Source: an uncultured Prevotella sp. | Lineage (GTDB): Bacteria > Bacteroidota > Bacteroidia > Bacteroidales > Bacteroidaceae | Reading direction: 5' to 3' | NCBI GenBank assembly: GCA_934229335.1 | Contig: CAKQDQ010000035.1 | Span: 1-20,199 of the forward strand | Length of the DNA stretch: 20,199 bases | Part shown: in pieces, positions 1 through 8,802 of the stretch | Position numbering within the stretch: the first letter of the stretch is position 1 | Layout of the letters: every line of letters starts with the position of its first letter | The notes under the pieces: generated by a model | The model's input: only the letters and a program-made list of their open reading frames with translations | Told to the model about the DNA's origin: nothing | The model's database searches: none | Program-made: the position numbers and the translations under genes

Positions 1-672
1 CCACATGGGTGCGTCCATAGAGAATACTACGTAACCATGCTTAGCCAGATAGTCTCCTACATATTGTCCCTCGTAGAGTTGACGTGCCCATGCGTCGGCA
101 TCGTCTAATATTTCTTTACATGCGGATTCCTTTTTCTTTCTGTCTTGTTCGTTAGATAGATTTCTACCTAACTCTTCGTTAGAGAAGAAGGGGCGAATCA
201 TCTTCTCCTTGCCAATGAAAAGGTGTGCGCCGTGGTCATGAAGGAGGTTTACTGTTGGATATCGAGCACTACCAGTTTTTTTGTTGAAGTAACCATCAGG
301 AATTAGCAGGTAGGCGGTAACGCGTGAGTAAGCGTTTACGTTGAAAGAAATCTTCTGCGCTCTGTAACCGTCGCGTTGTTCCTCGGCGATGACGTTCATG
401 CCCCATGCAGCCGCTTTCTTGGGTGGCGTCATCATACATTCAAAAACTTTTTCTCTTGCGAGCTTTTTCCACTTTTGGAAGTTCTTGATAGAGCTGTTGC
501 CCCATGCCATAGGGTAGGTGAGTTCCTGTTTAAGAGTCTCTACATATGTAGGAATATCACCGTCCCATTCGTATTTCTCGCGTTTCTGAAGCTTTGGCTT
601 GGTGGCAGTCTGGGCAAATATCATAGACGATTGCAGCAGTCCTATAATGCCGTATGCTATAATTTTCTTCAT
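1..672 (-). CDS. Secreted alpha/beta-hydrolase (esterase-like), C-terminus cut by window edge
   Basis: An open frame of 224 codons runs from an ATG at 672 to the window edge without a stop. The first ~21 residues (MKKIIAYGIIGLLQSSMIFA, then QT) look like a signal peptide, so the product is probably periplasmic or secreted. About residues 110-160 carry a strand-rich stretch ending in LLHDHGAH, which resembles the oxyanion-hole HGxG region of alpha/beta-hydrolases, and the last visible residues (HGYVVFSMDAPMW) match the strand and loop before the nucleophile in acetylxylan-esterase-like hydrolases (Abhydrolase_7 type). The nucleophile elbow and the rest of the catalytic triad would lie beyond position 1, so activity cannot be judged. 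It starts 10 nt after a small ORF and is probably co-transcribed with it. The hydrolase fold is fairly sure, the substrate is not; a carbohydrate ester is a guess from family resemblance. Confidence 0.7.
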   Translation of the reverse strand, partial: MKKIIAYGIIGLLQSSMIFAQTATKPKLQKREKYEWDGDIPTYVETLKQELTYPMAWGNSSIKNFQKWKKLAREKVFECMMTPPKKAAAWGMNVIAEEQRDGYRAQKISFNVNAYSRVTAYLLIPDGYFNKKTGSARYPTVNLLHDHGAHLFIGKEKMIRPFFSNEELGRNLSNEQDRKKKESACKEILDDADAWARQLYEGQYVGDYLAKHGYVVFSMDAPMW

Positions 673-682
673 AATATGGTTA

Positions 683-814
683 TTAATGCCCTCTAACAAA
701 CTGTCCCTCTGGCATGGACTCAAAGCATATCTCGTCCATCTCGTCTTCTTGTTGTTGCGCCATCATCTTGCAGTACTTTTCGTATTCTGTTAGTTCTTCT
801 TGCTTTTCTTCCAT
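683..814 (-). CDS. Small acidic hypothetical protein (43 aa)
   Basis: A 43-codon ORF starts at an ATG at 814 and stops with TAA 10 nt before the start of the esterase-like gene. The product begins MEEKQEELTEYEKYCKMMAQ, is rich in Glu, Gln and Met, and has no signal peptide or membrane segment. I do not recognise it. Support comes from the tight spacing to the downstream gene on the same strand and from codon use that looks protein-like; there is no clear ribosome binding site. It could be a leader ORF coupled to the esterase gene, or a chance frame. Its start lies only 25 nt inside the edge of the MITE-like element, so any promoter for this unit would have to lie in or very near that element. 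Confidence 0.45.
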   Translation of the reverse strand: MEEKQEELTEYEKYCKMMAQQQEDEMDEICFESMPEGQFVRGH

Positions 815-840
815 GGTTTCTATATTTATTATAATTACTA

Positions 841-873
841 AGTGACGGTGAAAAAATAAATTGGTATAATTTA
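841..873 (+). repeat. Left terminal inverted repeat of MITE-like element
   Basis: This 33-bp arm begins AGTGACGGTG and matches the reverse complement of 1048-1080 except at its 10th, 20th and 27th bases. Confidence 0.75.
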
Positions 874-1047
874 TGTTATAGTTTTTTGAGATAGTTTGGA
901 GACATAAAGAAGGTTGCCCTCCCCCGCCAAACGGGGGAGAAAGCGAAAGCGGAGGGGGTCAATGCGAGCATTGTGACTGATGAATGGCTCCAAAATATCC
1001 AAAAAGATATGGCAAGACAACTTTATCTTGGATATTATTTATCTCGT

Positions 1048-1080
1048 TAAATTGTACCAAGTTATTTTTTTACCGTCACT
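1048..1080 (-). repeat. Right terminal inverted repeat of MITE-like element
   Basis: This arm ends TACCGTCACT and pairs with 841-873 at 30 of 33 positions. It abuts the A-tract that starts the atp operon terminator. Confidence 0.75.
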
Positions 1081-1130
1081 AAAAAACGGAATATAACAAG
1101 CTATGTTAGCTATTATATCCCGTTTTTTAG
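1081..1130 (-). terminator. Intrinsic terminator of the ATP synthase operon
   Basis: A long hairpin pairs AAAAAACGG plus AATATAA (1081-1096) with TTATATCCCGTTTTTT (from 1113), with one G-U wobble; AGCTA/TAGCT adds an inner stem. Read on the minus strand it ends in TTTTTTAG, about 60 nt after the atpG stop. Because of the A-tract on the other side it could also work for plus-strand transcription. Confidence 0.85.
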
Positions 1131-1190
1131 TTACTTATATCTAATTAATGCGAATAATACAAATGTGTTATGTCACAAAATAATACGACG

Positions 1191-2156
1191 TTAGTTGTTT
1201 ACAGAACCGCCAACAAGGTCTAAGAGCTCATTTGTTATGGCTTGCTGTCTACTCTTGTTATACTGCAAGTTCAACTGTCTCAATAATTCGTCGGCGTTAT
1301 CTGTTGCTGTTTGCATAGCAACCATACGTGCTGCGTGTTCTGAGGCAATACTGTCAAGGAGTGCTGTGTATAACATCAAGTGTACCATCTTAGGCACAAG
1401 AGTGTCAAGTACTGTGTGCATATCAGGTTCCACTATATAGTTCTCGTTGAGAGGAGTGGCTTCGATGCTTTCAGTATGTGTTTCTTGTCCCTTCTTCTTC
1501 AGATACTCTTGGCTTTCTTTAGTGACAATATTAGTCTCTAAATCACGCTCATGATCGCGTGTAAGCTCTGAGGTAATATCAATAGGAAGTAATGACTTAC
1601 GAGTCAGTATCTGAGAACCAGCACTTTTGAAGTGATGGTATATCAACTCTACTTTGTCTATCTCTCCATCAATAAATGACCTTCCTAACTGACGTGTTAT
1701 CTCGATACATTTCTGTACATCAGGCTTGTCTACCAGTTCGTTGAAGTCACCAGCCACCTTGTAACCAGCCTTTTGTACATGCTCCGCCACCTTTCTGCCA
1801 ATAGGATAAATTACAAAATTGTCTTTTCCTAAATGGTCATACCCTTCAATCACGTGTGTCATTGTCTTTAGTATGTTGGCGTTGAAGCCACCACACAGAC
1901 TGCTATTGCTTGAGAATACAACAAGAGCTACATTTTTTACAGGACGTTCTACGGAGTATGAAGAACGCAGTTCAACGTCTGATGCAATAAAGGTCTTGAG
2001 TATATGTTCAAGCATTGTCTCGTATGGCAGCATATTGCCTATCATGGTTTGAGCATGATGCAACTTAGATGATGCTACCATCTTCATGGCACTCGTAATC
2101 TTACGGGTGCTGTTTACGGACGTTATGCGGGTTTTAATCTCTTTCAGCGACGGCAT
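1191..2156 (-). CDS. atpG: F1 ATP synthase gamma subunit
   Basis: The 321-residue product is the central-stalk gamma subunit that rotates inside the alpha3-beta3 hexamer and couples proton flow to ATP synthesis at the cytoplasmic face of the inner membrane. The N-terminus (PSLKEIKTRITSVNSTRKIT then SAMKMVASSKL) is the conserved gamma N-terminal helix, and the C-terminal helix (SEHAARMVAMQTATDNADEL) is equally typical. It is about 30 residues longer than the E. coli protein; the extra length lies roughly at residues 195-245, in a hydrophilic stretch before the C-terminal helix. It is the last gene of the operon, 6 nt after atpA, and is followed by the operon terminator. Confidence 0.97.
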   Translation of the reverse strand: MPSLKEIKTRITSVNSTRKITSAMKMVASSKLHHAQTMIGNMLPYETMLEHILKTFIASDVELRSSYSVERPVKNVALVVFSSNSSLCGGFNANILKTMTHVIEGYDHLGKDNFVIYPIGRKVAEHVQKAGYKVAGDFNELVDKPDVQKCIEITRQLGRSFIDGEIDKVELIYHHFKSAGSQILTRKSLLPIDITSELTRDHERDLETNIVTKESQEYLKKKGQETHTESIEATPLNENYIVEPDMHTVLDTLVPKMVHLMLYTALLDSIASEHAARMVAMQTATDNADELLRQLNLQYNKSRQQAITNELLDLVGGSVNN

Positions 2157-2162
2157 AGTGTA

Positions 2163-3749
2163 TTATTTTTTGTACTGCCCAGCAATGTCAGCCATTACGC
2201 TTTCTATTGCCTTAGTAGTATCGTCATCAATTTTTCCGCTACCTAATGTTTCTATAACCTCAGGCTTAGAGTTACGCAGCTTTTCAAGGAAGGCATCCTG
2301 ACACTCACGTACTTGCTCTACAGGAACATCTGCCATCAGTCCGTGTGTGCCACAGTATAGTATGGCTATCTGCTCGCCTACAGGCATTGGGCTGTACTGA
2401 GGTTGAATAAGTAGCTGGTTGTTCTTACGTCCGCGGTCAAGGGTCATGGCGGTTACGGCATCCATATCACTTGAGAATTTTGAGAAGCTCTCAAGCTCGC
2501 GATACTGTGCCTGATCTATCTTCAGAGTACCTGCAACCTTCTTCATTGACTTGATTTGGGCAGAACCACCAACACGTGACACTGAAATACCAACGTTGAT
2601 GGCTGGTCTGAAGCCTTGGTTGAAGAGGTCAGACTCAAGGTATATCTGTCCGTCTGTAATAGAAATTACGTTTGTAGGAATGTACGCTGATACGTCTCCT
2701 GCTTGTGTCTCAATGATAGGGAGGGCTGTAAGTGAACCACCACCTTTTACATGTCCTTTCAAACACTTAGGGAGGTCGTTCATCTGCTCTGCTACTTCTT
2801 GCTGCTCGTTGATCTTTGCCGCTCTTTCCAGCAAACGAGAGTGCAGGTAGAATACATCACCTGGGTAAGCCTCACGGCCAGAAGGACGTCTAAGAATCAA
2901 TGATACTTCACGATATGCCACTGCCTGTTTGGAGAGGTCATCGTATACAACGAGAGCGTGTTCACCACGATCGCGGAAGTACTCGCCAATGGCTGCTCCT
3001 GCAAAAGGTGCATAGTACTGCATTGCGGCAGGGTCACTCGCTGTAGCTGCTACAACGATAGTGTAGGGAAGTGCGCCGCGTTCTTTCAGGTTCTGAACTA
3101 ATGCGGCTATTGTACTTGCCTTCTGACCTATTGCAACGTAGATACAGTATACTGGTTTGCCAGCTTCGTAAAAGCTCTTCTGATTGATAATGGTATCAAT
3201 GGCGATGGCTGTCTTACCAGTCTGACGGTCGCCGATGATAAGCTCACGCTGTCCTCTGCCTATAGGTATCATAGAGTCTACTGCCTTGATACCTGTCTGG
3301 AGAGGCTCTTTTACTGGCTGTCTGTATATAACGCCAGGAGCTTTACGGTCCAAAGGCATTTCGTATGACTCTGTAAGGTCAATAGCTCCCTTACCGTCTA
3401 TTGGTTGACCGATAGGGTTGATGACACGACCGAGCATATTGTCGTTAACGCGAATGGAAGCAATACGCCCTGTTCGCTTAACGGTCATGCCTTCTTTGAT
3501 GCCTGACGTTGAGCCCAAAAGCACACAACCGACATTGTCCTCTTCCAAGTTCATGACGATCGCCATAGTGCCATTCTCAAACTCAAGCAACTCATTGGCT
3601 TCAGCATTACGAAGACCGTAGATACGTGCTACGCCATCGCTGACGGTAAGTACGCTACCTACTTCGTCAAACTTAGTGCTGTCGCTGATGCCTTTCAGTT
3701 GCTCTATCAGCACTTCTGACACTTCGCTTGGTTTTATTTTGTCTGACAT
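2163..3749 (-). CDS. atpA: F1 ATP synthase alpha subunit
   Basis: This 528-residue protein is the non-catalytic nucleotide-binding subunit of the F1 hexamer. The Walker A motif GDRQTGKT is at residues 173-180, followed by the family segments [17 protein letters not shown] and GRPSG-type [20 protein letters not shown]; the [11 protein letters not shown] stretch holds the Arg that completes the catalytic site on the beta subunit. Length and domain order (N-terminal barrel, P-loop domain, C-terminal helical domain) are as expected. It lies 45 nt after atpH and 6 nt before atpG. No defects seen. Confidence 0.98.
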   Translation of the reverse strand: MSDKIKPSEVSEVLIEQLKGISDSTKFDEVGSVLTVSDGVARIYGLRNAEANELLEFENGTMAIVMNLEEDNVGCVLLGSTSGIKEGMTVKRTGRIASIRVNDNMLGRVINPIGQPIDGKGAIDLTESYEMPLDRKAPGVIYRQPVKEPLQTGIKAVDSMIPIGRGQRELIIGDRQTGKTAIAIDTIINQKSFYEAGKPVYCIYVAIGQKASTIAALVQNLKERGALPYTIVVAATASDPAAMQYYAPFAGAAIGEYFRDRGEHALVVYDDLSKQAVAYREVSLILRRPSGREAYPGDVFYLHSRLLERAAKINEQQEVAEQMNDLPKCLKGHVKGGGSLTALPIIETQAGDVSAYIPTNVISITDGQIYLESDLFNQGFRPAINVGISVSRVGGSAQIKSMKKVAGTLKIDQAQYRELESFSKFSSDMDAVTAMTLDRGRKNNQLLIQPQYSPMPVGEQIAILYCGTHGLMADVPVEQVRECQDAFLEKLRNSKPEVIETLGSGKIDDDTTKAIESVMADIAGQYKK

Positions 3750-3794
3750 TTGATTACTTTTTATTTTTTGTAATAAGTTTTTTGAACTCTCACC

Positions 3795-4331
3795 TTATAC
3801 TGCTAACTGCTTGAGAATGGTATTAAGCTTTGTTCTTGCACTGGCGTCCATTCTGTATGTGTCGTATTCAAGGATAAAACCGCCAAGGATGTCGGGCTTT
3901 ACCTCTGTTTCAAACTCTACTGTGCCGTTAGCTTTACTTTCTACCATCTGGCGCATCTTCTGCTCTATTGCAGGTGTTACTTCAGTGGCGGTGGTGAGTT
4001 TGCCGCGGATGATATTCTTCTGCTTCCTGTAAAGAGTGATATAAGAATTGGCTATAAACTGCATCATGTCTTCTCTTTCTTCGGTAAGAACGAGCTTTAT
4101 GAATCGTACTGTTAGTTCGGTAGCCTTTTCTCCAACGGAAGCTTTTAATACCGCCTCCTTACGTTCCTTGGCAAGCATGGGATTATCTATCGCTGACTTT
4201 AGTTCGGGAACGTCAATGTAGTTCTTGGCGAGAGTCTGCATATCTTGATATACATTATTCTCTATACCTGCCTCTATGCTACATTTGAGCAAAGCCCTGG
4301 CGTATCGTACCGATATTACTCCTATGTCCAT
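3795..4331 (-). CDS. atpH: ATP synthase delta subunit (OSCP homologue)
   Basis: The 178-residue product is the delta subunit, which sits on top of F1 and binds the b-subunit stalk so that the stator does not turn. The N-terminus (MDIGVISVRYARALLKCSIE) has the YARALL signature of the family, and the C-terminal part contains the conserved LGGFILEYDTYRMDASART segment (GG, Asp and the small C-terminal domain). Length is normal. It follows atpF by 6 nt, which suggests coupled translation, and precedes atpA by 45 nt. Confidence 0.95.
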   Translation of the reverse strand: MDIGVISVRYARALLKCSIEAGIENNVYQDMQTLAKNYIDVPELKSAIDNPMLAKERKEAVLKASVGEKATELTVRFIKLVLTEEREDMMQFIANSYITLYRKQKNIIRGKLTTATEVTPAIEQKMRQMVESKANGTVEFETEVKPDILGGFILEYDTYRMDASARTKLNTILKQLAV

Positions 4332-4337
4332 ATCACG

Positions 4338-4835
4338 TTATTTATTAGAAGGAATATCATCCAGCATACGGTCAATCAATTCCATCTGTGCCTTGTCATC
4401 ACTGAGGTTCTTCCGAACTACTTTCTCAGCTATCTGAACAGAAAGCATGGCTACCTGGTTGCGTATCTCGCTAATGGCGGCTTTCTTTTCGCTTTCTATT
4501 TCATGGCGTGCCTCTTCGAGCAGTCTATTACCCTCTTCGCGCGCCTTCTGCTGGGCTTTCTCAACAATGGTGTCACGTGTCGCGGCTGCCTCCTTGAGGA
4601 TCAATGCCTGCTTCTCACGTGCTTGCTGCAAGATGGATTCACCTTCTTTCTGTATGTTGGCGAGTTTCTCGTTTGCCTCACGCGCTTTCTGTAAGCTGTC
4701 ATCAATGAAAGCTTTTCTCTCGTTCACCATGTTTACAATGACGGGAAAACCAAACTTCCATAGTATGCACAGTACTACTAAGAACGTTAAAGACATCCAA
4801 AAGAGCAGGCCACTACTTGGAATTAATAAATCCAT
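4338..4835 (-). CDS. atpF: ATP synthase b subunit
   Basis: The 165-residue protein is the peripheral-stalk b subunit. It has one N-terminal membrane segment (about residues 8-32, SGLLFWMSLTFLVVLCILWK) followed by a long charged helix rich in Glu, Lys, Ala and Gln (about 36-150) that would form the coiled-coil stator dimer. There is a single b gene in the operon and no b' gene. It lies 89 nt after atpE and 6 nt before atpH. The start at 4835 puts the membrane segment at the usual place. Confidence 0.95.
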   Translation of the reverse strand: MDLLIPSSGLLFWMSLTFLVVLCILWKFGFPVIVNMVNERKAFIDDSLQKAREANEKLANIQKEGESILQQAREKQALILKEAAATRDTIVEKAQQKAREEGNRLLEEARHEIESEKKAAISEIRNQVAMLSVQIAEKVVRKNLSDDKAQMELIDRMLDDIPSNK

Positions 4836-4924
4836 ACGCTGATGTGATTATAATCTTTGTTAGTATAATTCTAAACTAATTATTCTCCTTATTGGTATCT
4901 AATTCTCCTTGATAAACTGGATAT

Positions 4925-5164
4925 TTAGATACAAAGGAATGCTATTACCGCAGCAAAGAGAGCAACACCCTCGATAAGAGCTGCTGCAACAATCATGTTA
5001 GTGAACAGCTTGTTCATTACTTCTGGCTGACGTGCCATAGCGTCCATTGCCTGACCACCTATTCTGCCAATTCCAAGACCTGCACCGATTGCTGCGAGAC
5101 CTGCACCAAGACCTGCACCTAACTTTGCCAAACCTGCGGCTTCTAATAAAATCATTGAAATCAT
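4925..5164 (-). CDS. atpE: ATP synthase c subunit
   Basis: The 79-residue proteolipid forms the rotor ring. It is a two-helix hairpin: helix 1 is the glycine-rich GAGLGAGLAAIGAGLGIG stretch (about residues 16-33), the polar loop is ARQPE (44-48), and helix 2 holds the ion-carrying Glu65 in ALIEGVALF. Glu65 is followed by Gly-Val rather than the Ser-Thr of well-studied Na+-binding c subunits, so H+ specificity is the more likely reading, by inference. The start could also be the Met at residue 4. It lies between atpB (78 nt) and atpF (89 nt), wider gaps than elsewhere in the operon; such spacing is common around atpE, whose product is needed in many copies. Confidence 0.96.
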   Translation of the reverse strand: MISMILLEAAGLAKLGAGLGAGLAAIGAGLGIGRIGGQAMDAMARQPEVMNKLFTNMIVAAALIEGVALFAAVIAFLCI

Positions 5165-5242
5165 AATCGTTAAATTTAAAGTTGTTATTTGTTATTTGTT
5201 TTTCTATTTTATTTCCTCTGCTGTAACATGAGGGGAGAAATG

Positions 5243-6319
5243 TTACTCGTGTTCTGGTTCTACTCTTGCCAATCCTATGAATGTAGCTGATAACATGGTA
5301 AATACCATTGCCTGAATAAAGCATACAAGACACTCAAGGCACATCATAAAGATACTCATGATAACGCTTAATGCTCCCATACCTATCAGCATACCCATAC
5401 CTGCCGAAGCCATCATGAAGATGATGCAAGTAATGGCTACTGCTATGGCGTGTCCTGCCATCATGTTGGCAAAGAGACGAATCATCAGGGCAAAGGGTTT
5501 AGTGAATATTCCCACGAACTCTATAACTGGAATGATGGGCACTGGGGCTTTCAACCACGTAGGAACGTCAGGCCAGAAGATGTCTTTCCAATAATGTTTG
5601 TTACCACTAAACTGTACTATTATAAAGGTACATAGAGCAAGGAAAAATGTTACGGCTATATTGCCTGTGACATTACCGCTTCCTGGTGGGAACGGAATCA
5701 ATCCCATGACGTTACATACAAAAATGAAGAAGAAGCAAGTGAGCAAGTAAGGGGTGTATTTCTCATAACCCTTGCCTACACCAGGCTTGATAATCTCGTC
5801 AACAACGTACATAACCATCATTTCTACGAAGCCAACAAAGCCTTTTGGAGCGTTGTCGCTTGCCTGATGATTCTTATACCATCTGGCAGAGCCTATGATA
5901 CACAGCAATAGTATCAGTACATTTATGAACATCACTGCTACTGTTTTTGTTATGGACAAATCTAATGGGGTGCCAATAACGTTGCCTGTAGCGTTCAGCT
6001 CAACTATCTTTCCTGCGTATTCACCTTTCTCACATAGCGCAAGACCATAGGGACCTTTCTTCATTCCTTTGCTATCCTCTTCTGCTAACTGTGATGTCAT
6101 GAATACATGCCATCCTGTACTGCTATTGACGATAACGGGCAAATGAATGATGATAGGTTTGCCGTTAATGTCGGTAACATGCCATTCGTGTGAGTCTTTA
6201 ATGTGTTCTACTACTATTTCTGACACATTTATTTTCTCCTCTGCACCACTGGCTGTTGCTGGCATTACGAAAGTGAGAGTCAAGATGACCAGTGCAACCC
6301 AATGCTTAATGTGATTCAT
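5243..6319 (-). CDS. atpB: ATP synthase a subunit
   Basis: The 358-residue product is the membrane stator that forms the proton half-channels. It begins with a signal-peptide-like segment (residues 1-24, ending PATASGA) followed by a hydrophilic domain of about 95 residues, then a helix at about 127-145 and the core a-subunit helices from about residue 190. The essential Arg is in FALMIRLFANMMAGHA (Arg281), and the last helix carries the conserved Gln in CFIQAMVFTMLSATFIGLA. The cleaved N-terminus and extra periplasmic domain make it longer than the E. coli protein (271 aa); such extensions are known in Bacteroidota. It starts 7 nt after the AtpI-like gene. Confidence 0.96.
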   Translation of the reverse strand: MNHIKHWVALVILTLTFVMPATASGAEEKINVSEIVVEHIKDSHEWHVTDINGKPIIIHLPVIVNSSTGWHVFMTSQLAEEDSKGMKKGPYGLALCEKGEYAGKIVELNATGNVIGTPLDLSITKTVAVMFINVLILLLCIIGSARWYKNHQASDNAPKGFVGFVEMMVMYVVDEIIKPGVGKGYEKYTPYLLTCFFFIFVCNVMGLIPFPPGSGNVTGNIAVTFFLALCTFIIVQFSGNKHYWKDIFWPDVPTWLKAPVPIIPVIEFVGIFTKPFALMIRLFANMMAGHAIAVAITCIIFMMASAGMGMLIGMGALSVIMSIFMMCLECLVCFIQAMVFTMLSATFIGLARVEPEHE

Positions 6320-6326
6320 TGTTTGA

Positions 6327-6599
6327 TCAGTGTTTTAATTTTAAGGTTACCACCATCATTACTACATACATTATAAAAAACATAGTAGCAAATTCGATAG
6401 TCTTTGTCCGGTCTGATGATAAGATAGCATATACCCCGATAATTGTCATTATGAGAATAAAGCGTATCACGGTCATTATCAGATAGAACTGCGGTAGCCG
6501 CTCGTGTGAATGTTTTGCCGTGAAATCATAACCTTTACAGTAGGCTGTTCCTAATAAAGTAAAGAACAATGCCGACAGAAAGACTGTTAGTGTATCCAT
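6327..6599 (-). CDS. Small membrane protein in the AtpI position
   Basis: The 90-residue product has three predicted membrane segments (about residues 2-20, 37-58 and 66-86) and ends in VTLKLKH. The frame is open back to 6632, overlapping atpC, but the ATG at 6599 is preferred: it lies 8 nt after the atpC stop and has AAGG six bases upstream. In many bacteria the gene before atpB is atpI, coding for a small membrane protein that helps c-ring assembly or cation supply. This protein shares place, size and topology with AtpI, but I see no diagnostic motif, so the name is by position only. Confidence 0.75.
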   Translation of the reverse strand: MDTLTVFLSALFFTLLGTAYCKGYDFTAKHSHERLPQFYLIMTVIRFILIMTIIGVYAILSSDRTKTIEFATMFFIMYVVMMVVTLKLKH

Positions 6600-6607
6600 T
6601 GCGAACC

Positions 6608-6859
6608 TTATGCAAGTTGTTTCTCTACGCAAATAGATACTTCGTCTTTATGTACGGATGCAACCCCTCCACTTATGGCTATGCTGTTATTCTCACCGCT
6701 AACAGTTGTGTATTGCACATTACCTGTTATTAGTGAGGATATAATAGGAGCATGCCCTGTAAGAATTTGGAAGTTGCCAAGTGTACCAGGAACGGTTACA
6801 CTTTCTACTTCTCCTGTAAATTCTACTTTCTCAGGTGATACAATCTTAAGCTTTAACAT
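6608..6859 (-). CDS. atpC: F1 ATP synthase epsilon subunit, short form
   Basis: The 83-residue protein contains the N-terminal beta-sandwich of epsilon: KLKIVSPEKVEFTGEVESVT, the GTLGNFQILTGHAPIISSL signature and the closing ISGGVASVHKDEVSICVE strands. The protein stops where the C-terminal two-helix domain would begin (E. coli epsilon is about 139 aa). That domain is the one that inhibits ATP hydrolysis in other bacteria, so inhibition of that kind should be absent. The short form is common in Bacteroidota and there is no sign of a frameshift. The gene lies 177 nt after atpD. Confidence 0.95.
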   Translation of the reverse strand: MLKLKIVSPEKVEFTGEVESVTVPGTLGNFQILTGHAPIISSLITGNVQYTTVSGENNSIAISGGVASVHKDEVSICVEKQLA

Positions 6860-7036
6860 ATAGAAATACCGTATTAAATTGTTAGTATTCCAAAAATGTG
6901 TTACGTAGACTTTATTAATAGGGGTATAATAGTTCCTTATTATTACAGTTGTGGGGGCTGTTGTAATAGTTACTGACTATAGTTAAATTAAAATCTAACA
7001 ATACCTCCCATTAGTAAAATGTACGTATCACAAATA
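6860..7036 (-). other. atpD-atpC intergenic region with a weak hairpin
   Basis: This 177-nt gap has no ORF and no TAnnTTTG promoter that I can see. It holds an inverted repeat TATTACA/TGTAATA (6941-6947 and 6962-6968) around a G-rich loop (C-rich in the mRNA). There is no T-tract after it, so it is not an obvious terminator; RNA processing or partial attenuation is possible. Confidence 0.35.
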
Positions 7037-8575
<1,539 letters not shown>

Positions 8576-8668
8576 TCAGGGTGTATTTGGTGGTAATTAC
8601 ATAGCTTTTTATATGCTGTTGTAAAATCCTAAATACATAAAAACAAATAACGTGTTGTGTGTTGTGTC

Positions 8669-8693
8669 GCAATGGTGGAATCCACCTTATTGC
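8669..8693 (-). promoter_or_regulatory. Hairpin at the predicted 5' end of the atp mRNA
   Basis: GCAAT-GGTGG (8669-8678) pairs with CCACC-tt-ATTGC (8682-8693), leaving a 3-nt loop and a 2-nt bulge. On the minus strand its first base, 8693, is six nucleotides after the predicted -7 element, so the stem would start at about +1 of the atp transcript. It could protect the 5' end from decay, or the same palindrome could be a protein-binding site in the DNA. Confidence 0.5.
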
Positions 8694-8698
8694 TGTTG

Positions 8699-8729
8699 CA
8701 AAATTACCAAAAAAAAAGGAAACACCAAA
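8699..8729 (-). promoter_or_regulatory. Promoter of the ATP synthase operon
   Basis: On the minus strand TTTG (8729-8726) and TAATTTTG (8706-8699) are separated by 19 nt, which matches the Bacteroidota -33/-7 consensus. The start of transcription should be near 8692, giving a leader of about 147 nt before the atpD ATG. Confidence 0.75.
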
Positions 8730-8766
8730 TTTTTTTTTGCAAAATATTACTTTTGTGACATTTTTC

Positions 8767-8797
8767 TTGCACATAAGAATAATTATATGTATCTTTG
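8767..8797 (+). promoter_or_regulatory. Promoter of the candidate small RNA
   Basis: TTG (8767-8769) and TATCTTTG (8790-8797) are 20 nt apart, matching the Bacteroidota promoter pattern. Transcription would begin near 8803 and meet an intrinsic terminator less than 90 nt later, before any ORF. Confidence 0.65.
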
Positions 8798-8802
8798 CCC
8801 TC

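Larger units (their letters stand above)
839..1082. mobile_element. MITE-like element with 33-bp terminal inverted repeats
   Basis: Positions 841-873 and 1048-1080 are inverted repeats of each other with 30 of 33 bases matching; both outer ends read AGTGACGGT. The trinucleotide TAA (CTAA if the terminal C is shared) is found at 839-841 and 1080-1082, as a target-site duplication would look. Internal inverted repeats: CTCCCCCG/CGGGGGAG at 919-926 and 932-939, with an overlapping longer pairing of 917-927 with 948-957; CAATGC/GCATTG at 960-965 and 968-973; and a 13-bp stem with a 3-nt bulge pairing 994-1009 with 1024-1036. No ORF of note lies inside. This fits a non-autonomous element mobilised by an IS in trans; a TNA or CTAA-like duplication would suit IS5-type transposases, but that assignment is inference. 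Confidence 0.65.

Noticed and set aside
12..672. Plus-strand ORFs at 376-793 as genes
   Set aside because: They lie opposite the esterase-like gene and small ORF, which have a signal peptide and hydrolase motifs; the plus-strand translations show no family features.
4245..4694. 149-codon plus-strand ORF opposite atpF and atpH
   Set aside because: It is antisense to two well-conserved genes and its translation is a low-complexity hydrophobic shadow without family motifs.
4998..5333. 111-codon minus-strand ORF overlapping atpE and the end of atpB in another frame
   Set aside because: It covers most of atpE in a shifted frame and is rich in Arg/Ser from glycine-codon runs; a shadow.
6860..7036. 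Possible second promoter before atpC
   Set aside because: No TAnnTTTG element with a suitably placed TTTG was found on the minus strand in this gap.
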